The notes: generated from the sequence alone by a model not told the origin. Positions 1 to 5,737 are shown, counted from the first letter of the stretch. The stretch is DNA of 7,215 nt from Methanosarcinales archaeon (GCA_012961645.1 DTYY01000268.1:1-7215); one strand, 5' to 3'. A program made the numbers and translations.

Positions 1-662
1 CGATCTGTCAGGACACCGGGATACTGATATTTTTTGTTGAGATCGGAAGGGACTTTGTGCTTGATTTTGACATCAGAGATGCGATAAATGATGGTGTCAG
101 GAAAGCAACTCGGATCATACCGCTTCGACCAAACGCTGTTCATCCGATCACAAGAGACCCCTCAGGAAACGTTGGCGTCGGACTTCCTGATATCATTCTT
201 GATCTGGTAGAAGGAGACCACATCAGGATCACTGTTCTGCCGAAGGGCGCCGGAAGCGAGAATGTGAGCCGTCTTGCGATGCTAAATCCCTCGCAGGTCG
301 CCGATATCAGGCGATTCATCCTAAAGACCGTGGTGGACGCCGGAGGAATGCCATGTCCACCCATAATCGTTGGCGTCGGCGTCGGAGGATCGTTTGACAA
401 GGCGGCTCGCCTCGCAAAAAGAGCGATATTGCGAGAGATCCCCGATATGAACGATTTCGAGCAAGAGATCCTTGATGACATCAATTCCCTTGGAATCGGC
501 ACGATGGGGCTTGGCGGGGACATAACAGCGCTTGCCGTGCACATCGAGTATGCGCACTGCCACACCGCATCTCTTCCGGTTGCGGTGAACATCCAGTGCT
601 GGGCAGGCAGGCGGGCGAGCGTGGAACTTGGAGGGCATCAGAACCGGGGCGCGGTCATATAA
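1..662 (+). CDS. fumA: Fumarate hydratase class I, alpha subunit (N-terminus cut by window edge)
   Basis: Iron-sulfur fumarase that interconverts fumarate and L-malate in the cytoplasm; in archaea the enzyme is normally two chains, and this is the larger, cluster-binding one. The reading frame is open from base 3, and 219 residues are visible. It begins with ICQDTG, the family signature with a presumed 4Fe-4S cysteine (codon 6-8). Further signatures are LPKGAGSENVS, PCPPIIVGVGVGGSFDKAA (cysteine codon 354-356) and AHCHTASLPVAVNIQCW near the C-terminus (cysteine codons 558-560 and 597-599). Full-length relatives are about 280 residues, so roughly 60 are missing upstream. The GTG at 57 is internal, because the conserved CQDTG lies before it. 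No beta subunit follows: the next gene is convergent. The related tartrate dehydratase alpha subunit is the main alternative; the sequence visible here does not separate the substrates. Confidence 0.93.
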   Translation, partial: ICQDTGILIFFVEIGRDFVLDFDIRDAINDGVRKATRIIPLRPNAVHPITRDPSGNVGVGLPDIILDLVEGDHIRITVLPKGAGSENVSRLAMLNPSQVADIRRFILKTVVDAGGMPCPPIIVGVGVGGSFDKAARLAKRAILREIPDMNDFEQEILDDINSLGIGTMGLGGDITALAVHIEYAHCHTASLPVAVNIQCWAGRRASVELGGHQNRGAVI

Positions 663-697
663 ATTGTGAGCTTTGTATACGCATGATCTGATAACAT

Positions 698-714
698 CTT
701 TTCATCCCTCTTCT
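698..714 (+). terminator. Pyrimidine-rich tract after fumA, possible terminator
   Basis: Within the 60-base convergent gap (663-722), the plus strand carries the pyrimidine-rich tract CTTTTCATCCCTCTTCT. Archaeal transcription often ends at U-rich tracts without a hairpin, so this is a reasonable 3' end for fumA mRNA. It is a weak signal, with only one run of four Ts. Confidence 0.3.
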
Positions 715-722
715 AATCTGCC

Positions 723-1913
723 TCACGTAATCAACTCGTCCAGCCTGAACTGTTTATGCCTTTTCACGCCGAAAAACCGATTTGCAGCACGCCTGACCGT
801 GTCGAGATGCTCAGATGGGGTGTAGACTCCCATTCTCCAGTTATCCTGCTGTGCATGCCCGATAGCTGCAACGAGGTGCGAGACCTCATGGAGGCGCCTA
901 ATCCGTTGATTGACCATGATGTTGGCTCCGGTCTCCACGATATCGGGTGGCTTTGGTATGTCGATCAGGACATATTCTGGATCGATCCCGAGACCTGATG
1001 CAAGTTCCACCTCGATCCTTCTTGCGTTGTTTCTATGGTTAAGCACGCTCCTGCCCACGGCATCGAACCCGACATAGATTGCGCGTTTGAAAAGCCTTCG
1101 GTTTCGCAGCCTATCTGCGATCTCGGAGGGATACCCGGGATATGATTGCATCTGCACAAAAAGGTCCTGATCATCCATCGAATAGAGTTTCTTTGCGTCA
1201 AAACTGTCCTCGATCATGCATTCGACCGCACGCACGCACATCGCCTCTGCAATCCGGGTTACATGATGGTAATAGACCGTCGGATGCATCAGAAACCGTG
1301 AGAGGAGCAGCGATTCTGCAGCCCGCATTCCACCGATTTTAATCACAAGTTCCCCGTCAAAAAACTGTATTTCATGAATCAATCTCACCAGATCGACTGA
1401 AAGCGGAACGCCGGTGTAATGTGCATCTCTCACAAGGTAATCCATGCGGTCAACATCGATTTCACTGTTCAAAGCAGCACCGAGGTTTGTTTCCCCTTTT
1501 ATGTGCCTGGCAACTCCTGAAATGTCAAGTGAGTTCTCCTCAAATATCTCGCCCAGATCCTGATCCTCTCTGATGACCTGGTAGACATCCTCGTGCGACC
1601 TTCCGGTATGCCGCTTGATGATATTCTCGGTTACATGAGATAGCGGACCATGCCCGATATCATGGAGCAGGGCTGCCACGCGCAGTTCGAGCCGCCCGGT
1701 CGTGTCATCGATGTGGCCTGCAAGCGAGTTTGCAAGATGGTACGTGCCGAGCGAATGCTCAAATCTGGTGTGGTTTGCGCCAGGGTATACAAAACTGGTC
1801 AATCCGAGCTGTCTGATGCGGCGTAATCGTTGCATCGCAGGCGTATCGACCAGCGACATCATCACATCGTCCAGTTCGATGTAACCGTGGATCGGGTCAC
1901 GAATCACCTTCAT
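723..1913 (-). CDS. HD-domain phosphohydrolase, SAMHD1/dGTPase-like (COG1078 type)
   Basis: Metal-dependent phosphohydrolase of 396 residues; relatives hydrolyse dNTPs or other nucleotides. The start chosen is the ATG at 1913, giving [14 protein letters not shown], the usual N-terminus of this family; a longer open frame to 2102 runs into the divergent aIF1A gene and is not conserved-looking. HD residues are complete: H53 in RFEHSLG, H84-D85 in [12 protein letters not shown] with H88 and H93, and D155 in [13 protein letters not shown]. By analogy with human SAMHD1 (R164, H167, H206, D207, D311, K312, Y315, D319) the matching residues are R50, H53, H84, D85, D155, R156, Y159 and D163, so catalysis is probably intact. 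The part after about residue 230 is a helical C-terminal region I cannot assign further. Substrate and physiological role (dNTP pool control, housecleaning or defence) are not shown by the sequence. Confidence 0.9.
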   Translation of the reverse strand: MKVIRDPIHGYIELDDVMMSLVDTPAMQRLRRIRQLGLTSFVYPGANHTRFEHSLGTYHLANSLAGHIDDTTGRLELRVAALLHDIGHGPLSHVTENIIKRHTGRSHEDVYQVIREDQDLGEIFEENSLDISGVARHIKGETNLGAALNSEIDVDRMDYLVRDAHYTGVPLSVDLVRLIHEIQFFDGELVIKIGGMRAAESLLLSRFLMHPTVYYHHVTRIAEAMCVRAVECMIEDSFDAKKLYSMDDQDLFVQMQSYPGYPSEIADRLRNRRLFKRAIYVGFDAVGRSVLNHRNNARRIEVELASGLGIDPEYVLIDIPKPPDIVETGANIMVNQRIRRLHEVSHLVAAIGHAQQDNWRMGVYTPSEHLDTVRRAANRFFGVKRHKQFRLDELIT

Positions 1914-1934
1914 TGCTGATTGGTGGTTGTGCAT

Positions 1935-1950
1935 GTTTATATACATATAG
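1935..1950. promoter_or_regulatory. AT-rich TATA-like element shared by divergent HD and aIF1A genes
   Basis: The 77-base divergent gap contains TTTATATAC at 1936-1944, which reads as TATA-like on both strands (GTATATAAA on the minus strand). Archaeal transcription starts about 25 bases from the TATA centre. That puts the plus-strand start near 1965-1970, a leader of about 20-25 bases before aIF1A. It puts the minus-strand start near 1913-1920, so the HD mRNA would be leaderless or nearly so. Positions are inferred from spacing alone. Confidence 0.5.
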
Positions 1951-1990
1951 CAACAATGCGAAACTATGCAATGGGATATCATATATCGAG

Positions 1991-2302
1991 GTGTTTTATC
2001 TGGGTAAACAGAAGAAGCCAGAAGCACCGATAGGACGCGTACGCACCCCGCGCAAGCATGACCGCGAGATTCTGGCGACGGTGGAAAAGTTGCTTGGCGC
2101 AAACCATCTGAGGGTCAGATGTATCGATGGAACGGTGCGGACTGCCCGGATACCTGGGAGAATGAAGAAACGGATATGGATTCGTGAAAACGATATTGTT
2201 ATCATTGTTCCATGGGACTTTCAGGATGATAAGGCAGATGTGATCTGGAGATATACCGCACCACAGGTCGACTGGCTCAGGCGTCGCGGATACCTTTCCT
2301 AA
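1991..2302 (+). CDS. eif1A: Translation initiation factor aIF1A
   Basis: Archaeal homologue of eIF1A/IF1, binding the small ribosomal subunit at the A site and helping initiator tRNA and mRNA recruitment. With the GTG at 1991 the protein is 103 residues, usual for the family. A basic N-terminal tail ([18 protein letters not shown]) precedes an OB fold with the family blocks [14 protein letters not shown] (34-47), [19 protein letters not shown] (50-68) and [17 protein letters not shown] (73-89), ending [12 protein letters not shown]. The start is uncertain. GTG 1991 has no good Shine-Dalgarno, whereas GAGGTG at 1988-1993 lies 6 bases before an in-frame CTG at 2000, which would give a 100-residue protein. 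An upstream in-frame ATG at 1913 would add 26 residues unlike the family and overlap the promoter. RIO1 follows after 15 bases, probably in the same mRNA. Confidence 0.95.
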   Translation: MFYLGKQKKPEAPIGRVRTPRKHDREILATVEKLLGANHLRVRCIDGTVRTARIPGRMKKRIWIRENDIVIIVPWDFQDDKADVIWRYTAPQVDWLRRRGYLS

Positions 2303-2317
2303 AACATCCTATAAGCC

Positions 2318-3091
2318 ATGTCAAGATCGAGGCTCGAAGAAAAAATAAGGACAATCGACCGTGAAATCGACAAATTTCGGATCAGGATAAAAGATTCAAA
2401 CGATTTAAAGTCTTTTGAGGGCGTTTTTGACACTTCCACACTGAAGACTCTCTACCATCTTGCAAACAAGGGTTATATCGACGCGCTCGGTGGCGTGATC
2501 AGCACAGGAAAAGAGGCAAACGTCTTTCATGCGATCGGATGCGGGCGGGAGATTGCTGTAAAGATTTATCGCATCGCTGCGAGCGATTTTCGCGCAATGC
2601 AATCATATCTGATCGGAGATCCAAGATTCAAGAGCGTGAGACATGATAAACGGAGCATTGTCGTTACCTGGACGAAGAAGGAACTGAGAAACCTGAAGAA
2701 GGCTCGTGCAGCAGGAGTGCGAGTGCCAGAACCGTTTGTCTCACGAAATAACGTTCTTCTGATGGAGTTCATCGGAAGGGACGAGGTTCCTGCGCAGCAA
2801 CTGCGCGCTGTGCCACTGACCCCTGACCAGGCGAAGGAGATCTCTGAGACCACCATCGAATATATCAGGAGATTATATCTGGAAAATCTTGTACATGCCG
2901 ATCTGAGTGAATTTAACATACTTCTGAATGACTGTGAGGTTGTGTTCATCGATATGGGGCAATCGGTGACGCTGGATCACCCGAAAGCCATGGAGTTTCT
3001 GATGCGGGACATTCGCAATGTCGTCAGGTTTTTTAAAGGCAGGGGTGTGGAGATCGATGAGGATGCAGTTTTGGGTATGATCCTTAAATGA
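2318..3091 (+). CDS. rio1: RIO1-family atypical serine protein kinase/ATPase
   Basis: Cytoplasmic RIO kinase; the family acts in late small-subunit (18S/16S rRNA) maturation, probably through ATPase-driven release. The 257-residue length is typical of archaeal Rio1. Visible kinase elements are STGKEANVF (62-70, nucleotide loop), AVKIYR with the ATP-contacting lysine K82, the hinge around LLMEFI (147-152), the catalytic loop LVHADLSEFNIL with D195 and N200, and VVFIDMGQSV with metal-binding D212. The STGKEAN form and the VHADLSEFN loop favour Rio1 over Rio2, and no winged-helix domain of the Rio2 type precedes the kinase. The ATG at 2318 lies 15 bases after the aIF1A stop without an obvious Shine-Dalgarno. 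Pairing with aIF1A is common in archaea. A KH-domain (Pno1/Dim2-like) gene often follows, but here the next gene is convergent. Confidence 0.95.
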   Translation: MSRSRLEEKIRTIDREIDKFRIRIKDSNDLKSFEGVFDTSTLKTLYHLANKGYIDALGGVISTGKEANVFHAIGCGREIAVKIYRIAASDFRAMQSYLIGDPRFKSVRHDKRSIVVTWTKKELRNLKKARAAGVRVPEPFVSRNNVLLMEFIGRDEVPAQQLRAVPLTPDQAKEISETTIEYIRRLYLENLVHADLSEFNILLNDCEVVFIDMGQSVTLDHPKAMEFLMRDIRNVVRFFKGRGVEIDEDAVLGMILK

Positions 3092-3100
3092 GATGCTATT

Positions 3101-4129
3101 TCAGCCCATCAGCGGCGCGCCATAAGACACATCCTCGAGTTCGACCACTTTCTCCCACAACTCCATGCAATCACACTCAATACGCAGGTCCCCTGTCTCC
3201 TGAGAGAGCGAGAACTTATTGATCGCATCGGCGGCACCCGGGTCGCACCTGCCACAGTTGTGCGGACCACGCCTTGAGCCCGCACCGACCGGATCTGACG
3301 TGATTATCAGATCAGGGTTCTCTGTTTTTGCCTGCCACAACACAGCTATCGCACTCCATAGCCACGGCGGACGGTAACCGCCACGCCTCATCAGTTGTTC
3401 AACCAGCGTTCCCTTCTGGACATTGCACAGGTTAATCGAGATTGTTTCTGCATGCTGCGATACGTCGCGCACCGATTTGATGATATCCCTGATTGCAACA
3501 CCCTCTGAGAGGAAGGGAGGTTTTAAAAGTAGATACGCCTTGACCGTAGAATCATACCGGTGAGCAATCCCGCTTGCGCGAACAAAATCCTCAAATAAAA
3601 AGCCCTTGTTGATGCAATCCAATCGGATACTGTCGTTGCTCGTCTCAACCCCGATCGCAATCTCGAGTTTCTTGTGAATCACCTGCCTGCAGGCAGCCAT
3701 CGCTTCAGCCGTCACGAATTCAGGTCTTGTCTCAAGCAGCACCTTCGTGACGTCAGGATCATCATCAAGCTGCCTTAAAATCTCGGATCCTGCCTCAGTC
3801 GGCATCTCGGCGGCATCCAGAAAACTGCCTGAAGTGAACATCTTCACCATGAACCTGCCACCCGGGCGGCGTGCCATCGCATCCTCGAACTGGGCGATCA
3901 GATCACCGGGCGACGGCGGGACCGGTGCGCTGTCCCTGATAAAGCCGCACATCGTGCAGCACTGCCCGTCTCTGCACCGATAGCAGCCGCCTGTCCGAAG
4001 AATCATGGTCAGCGACCGGATCACGCCATCTGTGAGCCGGTCATGTGATCTCCATACCGCAGCCGGTTTGTTCGGAGGATGTGTTCCTTTACGCATTGTC
4101 ATAAGATCGGTGACAAAGTATTTATCCAT
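3101..4129 (-). CDS. raSEA: Archaeosine biosynthesis radical SAM enzyme RaSEA
   Basis: Radical-SAM enzyme of 342 residues (COG1244/TIGR01210 type). With ArcS it makes archaeosine at position 15 of archaeal tRNA: ArcS adds lysine to the preQ0 base, and RaSEA cleaves that adduct to the formamidine. The N-terminal part has VWRSHDRLTDGVIRSLTMILRT followed by a cysteine cluster: C49, C52, C57, C58 and C61, ending CCTMCGF. The CTMC pair plus an upstream cysteine, probably C49, should hold the SAM-binding 4Fe-4S cluster. VLLETRPEF and IAIGVETSND lie in the barrel. The C-terminus carries GPHNCGRCD (C292, C295), followed by INKFSLSQ and ECDCMELW (C319, C321), probably a second metal site. The start is the ATG at 4129; ATG codons at residues 10 and 12 are alternatives. 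Assignment to RaSEA rests on remembered family signatures. ArcS and the transglycosylase are not in the window. Confidence 0.85.
   Translation of the reverse strand: MDKYFVTDLMTMRKGTHPPNKPAAVWRSHDRLTDGVIRSLTMILRTGGCYRCRDGQCCTMCGFIRDSAPVPPSPGDLIAQFEDAMARRPGGRFMVKMFTSGSFLDAAEMPTEAGSEILRQLDDDPDVTKVLLETRPEFVTAEAMAACRQVIHKKLEIAIGVETSNDSIRLDCINKGFLFEDFVRASGIAHRYDSTVKAYLLLKPPFLSEGVAIRDIIKSVRDVSQHAETISINLCNVQKGTLVEQLMRRGGYRPPWLWSAIAVLWQAKTENPDLIITSDPVGAGSRRGPHNCGRCDPGAADAINKFSLSQETGDLRIECDCMELWEKVVELEDVSYGAPLMG
4115..4126 (+). promoter_or_regulatory. Candidate promoter for rpsB, inside the 5' end of raSEA
   Basis: AAAG then TATTTATC (4115-4118 and 4119-4126) resembles an archaeal BRE plus TATA box. 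It would start transcription near 4148-4152 and give rpsB a leader of about 40 bases. It lies within the first codons of the divergent raSEA gene. For raSEA itself, weak minus-strand AT-rich elements occur near 4151-4158 and 4170-4177, and I cannot choose between them. Confidence 0.4.
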
Positions 4130-4189
4130 TGATCATACAGATATCACAGAAATGAATATGACAGATACAATCTCCGTAAATATCCACAG

Positions 4190-4819
4190 GTGAATCGTTT
4201 GGACGAGCAGAATAATGGACAGAATGAAGAAATAACATACGAATCGATCATACCACTCGATGAGTATCTCGCTGCCGGAATTCATATCGGTACCCAGCAG
4301 AAGACCGGAGATATGATGCGGTTCATCTATCGAGTCCGCTCGGATGGTCTGTATGTATTAAACGTGGAGACCACCGACCGACGCATCCGCGCAGCATCCG
4401 AGTTGCTGGCACGGTATCCGCCTCAGAACATCCTTGCCGTATCGGCGCGTCAGTACGGGCAGCGCCCTGCCGGCATGTTTGCAAAGCTGATCGGCGCAAC
4501 CGCGATCACAGGCAGGTTTGTGCCAGGCACGCTGACCAATCCACAGTATGCTGGTTATATCGAGCCTGAAATCCTTCTGGTGACCGACCCGATCGGCGAT
4601 GCGCAGGCAGCCACCGAGGCAGTCAACGTCGGCATCCCTGTGATCGGGCTCTGCGACACCAACAACTCGACCTCGAATGTGGATCTGGTGATACCAACCA
4701 ACAATAAGGGAAGAAAGGCACTTGCGATGGTTTACTGGCTTTTAGCAAAACAGATCGTCACCTCACAGGGTAAAATTGATTTTAATTACACCGTAGAGGA
4801 TTTTGAGGCTGAATTATAA
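4190..4819 (+). CDS. rpsB: Small-subunit ribosomal protein uS2 (S2p)
   Basis: Structural protein of the 30S subunit, 209 residues, a normal archaeal size. Diagnostic blocks are [19 protein letters not shown] (21-39), [15 protein letters not shown] (45-59), [13 protein letters not shown] (106-118), [10 protein letters not shown] (125-134), [12 protein letters not shown] (148-159) and [20 protein letters not shown] (169-188). The only reasonable in-frame starts are GTG at 4190 and TTG at 4199. GTG is chosen, which leaves a poorly conserved acidic and asparagine-rich N-terminal tail of about 18 residues. No Shine-Dalgarno is visible. In many archaea rpsB follows rpoN, rpoK and eno; here it stands apart, divergent from raSEA, with its own putative promoter. 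The downstream DUF123 gene overlaps its last 17 bases. Confidence 0.96.
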   Translation: MNRLDEQNNGQNEEITYESIIPLDEYLAAGIHIGTQQKTGDMMRFIYRVRSDGLYVLNVETTDRRIRAASELLARYPPQNILAVSARQYGQRPAGMFAKLIGATAITGRFVPGTLTNPQYAGYIEPEILLVTDPIGDAQAATEAVNVGIPVIGLCDTNNSTSNVDLVIPTNNKGRKALAMVYWLLAKQIVTSQGKIDFNYTVEDFEAEL

Positions 4820-5270
4820 AAAAGGGATTTATACGCTGATCCTGCAGCTACACGCGAGTACTGCAAAAGAAGTCGGGAAACTCGGTGTTTTACATCTGAA
4901 GAGAGGATTTTATGCATACACAGGTTCAGCACGCGGGGCTGGTGGCTTCAAACGGATATGCCGGCATATAGACGTATTATCTGGCAGAAACACGACGCGG
5001 CGGTGGCACATCGATCATCTGCTGCCCGAGACCTCGTTTCGATGCGCTGTGATATCGCCGACCGATCAGAACCTTGAATGTGTCATCGCAGAAGGTATCG
5101 GTGCAACAGGTGAACCTATCAATGGGTTCGGGTGCACCGACTGCTCATGCGCGGCGCATCTCCATTTTGCTGACGAGGATGGGTACGAGCACCTGCTGGA
5201 TGCAGTCGTGGGTGCGCATGTCAGCGCTGGTGGAGATGCTCTGATCTGGTGTGCACCAAAAAGCCAATGA
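4803..5270 (+). CDS. DUF123 / GIY-YIG (Uri superfamily) nuclease-like protein
   Basis: Protein of 155 residues of the COG1833/DUF123 family, a divergent branch of the GIY-YIG fold. In some archaea the domain is fused to endonuclease III, which suggests a DNA repair role, but the activity is not established. The two halves of the motif are GIYTL (8-12) and [10 protein letters not shown] (36-45), with YTG replacing YIG. These are followed by the conserved WHIDHLL (68-74), LECVIAEGI (91-99) and [15 protein letters not shown] (108-122), with C111, C114, C116, H119 and H121, a possible metal site. The start is a TTG at 4803: an in-frame TAG at 4794 prevents a more upstream one, and GIY must be included. 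It overlaps the end of rpsB by 17 bases in another frame, with GAGG only 3 bases upstream, so translation is probably coupled to rpsB and weak. Confidence 0.85.
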   Translation: MRLNYKKGIYTLILQLHASTAKEVGKLGVLHLKRGFYAYTGSARGAGGFKRICRHIDVLSGRNTTRRWHIDHLLPETSFRCAVISPTDQNLECVIAEGIGATGEPINGFGCTDCSCAAHLHFADEDGYEHLLDAVVGAHVSAGGDALIWCAPKSQ

Positions 5271-5271
5271 T

Positions 5272-5293
5272 GTGTGCAGTTTTTCGAAAAAAA
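5272..5293 (+). terminator. T-rich palindrome after the DUF123 gene, possible terminator
   Basis: Two bases past the DUF123 stop, TTTTTCGAAAAA (5280-5291) is a perfect 12-base palindrome containing a run of five Ts on the plus strand. This is a plausible U-tract termination site for the rpsB-DUF123 transcript. The stem is A/T only, so the run of Ts matters more than the hairpin. Confidence 0.35.
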
Positions 5294-5324
5294 CGCCCAA
5301 ATTCATCTTCAGAAAGACGGATAT

Positions 5325-5373
5325 GTTTGATGGTTCAGAGATTCTGGTGCACGGTCGCAAAAACCCGTCAAAC
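5325..5373 (+). other. Potential RNA secondary structure between DUF123 and TRAM genes
   Basis: GTTTGATGG (5325-5333) can pair with CCGTCAAAC (5365-5373) over nine positions, one of them G-U. Inside the loop CAGA (5336-5339) and TCTG (5343-5346) form a second small stem. The stretch from 5294 to 5382 has no credible gene. It could be a small RNA or 3' UTR structure, or chance. It does not fold as a tRNA, and I find no convincing C/D-box pair. Confidence 0.25.
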
Positions 5374-5382
5374 CCTCGCGCC

Positions 5383-5400
5383 CACAAAAAGGTTAATATA
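5383..5400 (+). promoter_or_regulatory. Candidate BRE/TATA promoter of the TRAM gene
   Basis: CACAAAAAGG followed by TTAATATA (5393-5400) looks like a good archaeal purine-rich BRE plus TATA box. Transcription would begin near 5422-5427, giving the TRAM gene a leader of roughly 100 bases, long for an archaeal gene. Confidence 0.5.
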
Positions 5401-5450
5401 CCAGCAGCATTCATCTATAACCAATCAAGTAACTTATCGGTGCTGCTTGT

Positions 5451-5488
5451 GGAATCCGAGCATCTCGATTCCGTGTGTGTGCTTTTTT
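5451..5488 (+). promoter_or_regulatory. Hairpin plus T-run in the TRAM leader (possible attenuator)
   Basis: GGAATC (5451-5456) pairs perfectly with GATTCC (5467-5472). After one bulged C, GAG (5458-5460) pairs with CTC (5464-5466), leaving a 3-base CAT loop. A GT-rich stretch (5473-5482) and six Ts (5483-5488) follow. A stem followed by a U-run within a leader, ahead of the ribosome binding site, is what an attenuator or an RNA-level regulatory element could look like. Function is inferred only. Confidence 0.4.
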
Positions 5489-5514
5489 AAGTTGGCTGAT
5501 TAAAAACAAAAGAA

Positions 5515-5518
5515 GGAG
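5515..5518 (+). promoter_or_regulatory. Strong Shine-Dalgarno for the TRAM gene
   Basis: GGAG within AGAAGGAGAAC lies 8 bases before the GTG at 5527. It is the clearest ribosome binding site in the window with a recognised start codon. It decides the start of the TRAM protein and suggests efficient translation. Confidence 0.75.
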
Positions 5519-5526
5519 AACTAAAA

Positions 5527-5733
5527 GTGTTCAGAAGAGAGACCTACGATGCGCCAGTTACCGAGGGCGAGACCTACGATGTTACCATCGAGGATGTTGC
5601 CAGAGAGGGAGATGGAATAGCACGTGTGCAGGGTTTTGTGATCTTTGTGTCCAACACAAAGGTCGGAGACGCTGTTAAAATCAGAGTTGATAAAGTTATG
5701 AGGCGGTTTGCAATCGCAGCCATAGCAGAATAG
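5527..5733 (+). CDS. Small stand-alone TRAM-domain protein, probable RNA chaperone
   Basis: Protein of 68 residues consisting almost entirely of one TRAM domain, a small beta-barrel that binds RNA. The core is EGETYDVTIEDVAREGDGIARVQGFVIFVSNTKVGDAVKIRVDKV (13-57). It has the glycine-rich GDGIARVQGFVIFV turn and the NTKVGDAVKIRV strand typical of TRAM domains in tRNA-methylating enzymes, but no enzyme domain is attached. Single-TRAM proteins are abundant in methanogens and haloarchaea; some in cold-adapted methanogens are cold-responsive and act as RNA chaperones. The GTG start follows a strong Shine-Dalgarno. The N-terminus contains a short repeat, ETYD at 5-8 and 15-18. The gene is monocistronic, with its own promoter and a long leader, and converges on cbiD with a 17-base gap. 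Which RNAs it binds is unknown. Confidence 0.92.
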   Translation: MFRRETYDAPVTEGETYDVTIEDVAREGDGIARVQGFVIFVSNTKVGDAVKIRVDKVMRRFAIAAIAE

Positions 5734-5737
5734 GATT

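Noticed and set aside
165..390. Repeated GTTGGCGTCGG in fumA (169-181 region and 369-379)
   Set aside because: Both copies encode glycine/valine-rich fumarase segments; codon choice explains the similarity.
140..592. 150-residue minus-strand frame opposite fumA
   Set aside because: Antisense shadow of a clearly conserved gene, with no motif of its own.
1913..1990. N-terminal extension of aIF1A from the ATG at 1913
   Set aside because: The 26 extra residues are unlike aIF1A, cover the TATA-like element, and overlap the HD gene start.
1914..2102. Upstream extension of the HD-domain frame by 63 residues on the minus strand
   Set aside because: It overlaps the aIF1A coding region and the divergent promoter, has a low-complexity cysteine/tyrosine-rich look, and lies before the family's normal N-terminus [11 protein letters not shown].
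4005..4193. 62-residue plus-strand frame ending in a GTGA overlap with the rpsB start
   Set aside because: Mostly antisense to raSEA with no family resemblance; the GTGA overlap is probably coincidental.
5300..5400. A tRNA or C/D-box small RNA in the intergenic region
   Set aside because: There is no T-loop GGTTCGA-type sequence or acceptor stem, and TTGATGG near 5327 is not matched by proper D, C' and D' boxes.
5145..5414. 89-residue minus-strand frame opposite the DUF123 C-terminus
   Set aside because: No domain or start signal; half of it is antisense to the DUF123 gene.
5249..5503. Overlapping plus-strand open frames in the DUF123-TRAM gap (84 and 79 residues)
   Set aside because: They have no ribosome binding site and no recognisable domain, they run through the TRAM promoter and hairpin, and two frames compete for the same DNA.
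5475..5678. 67-residue plus-strand frame across the TRAM start
   Set aside because: Out-of-frame shadow of the TRAM gene: arginine/cysteine-rich, with no domain.
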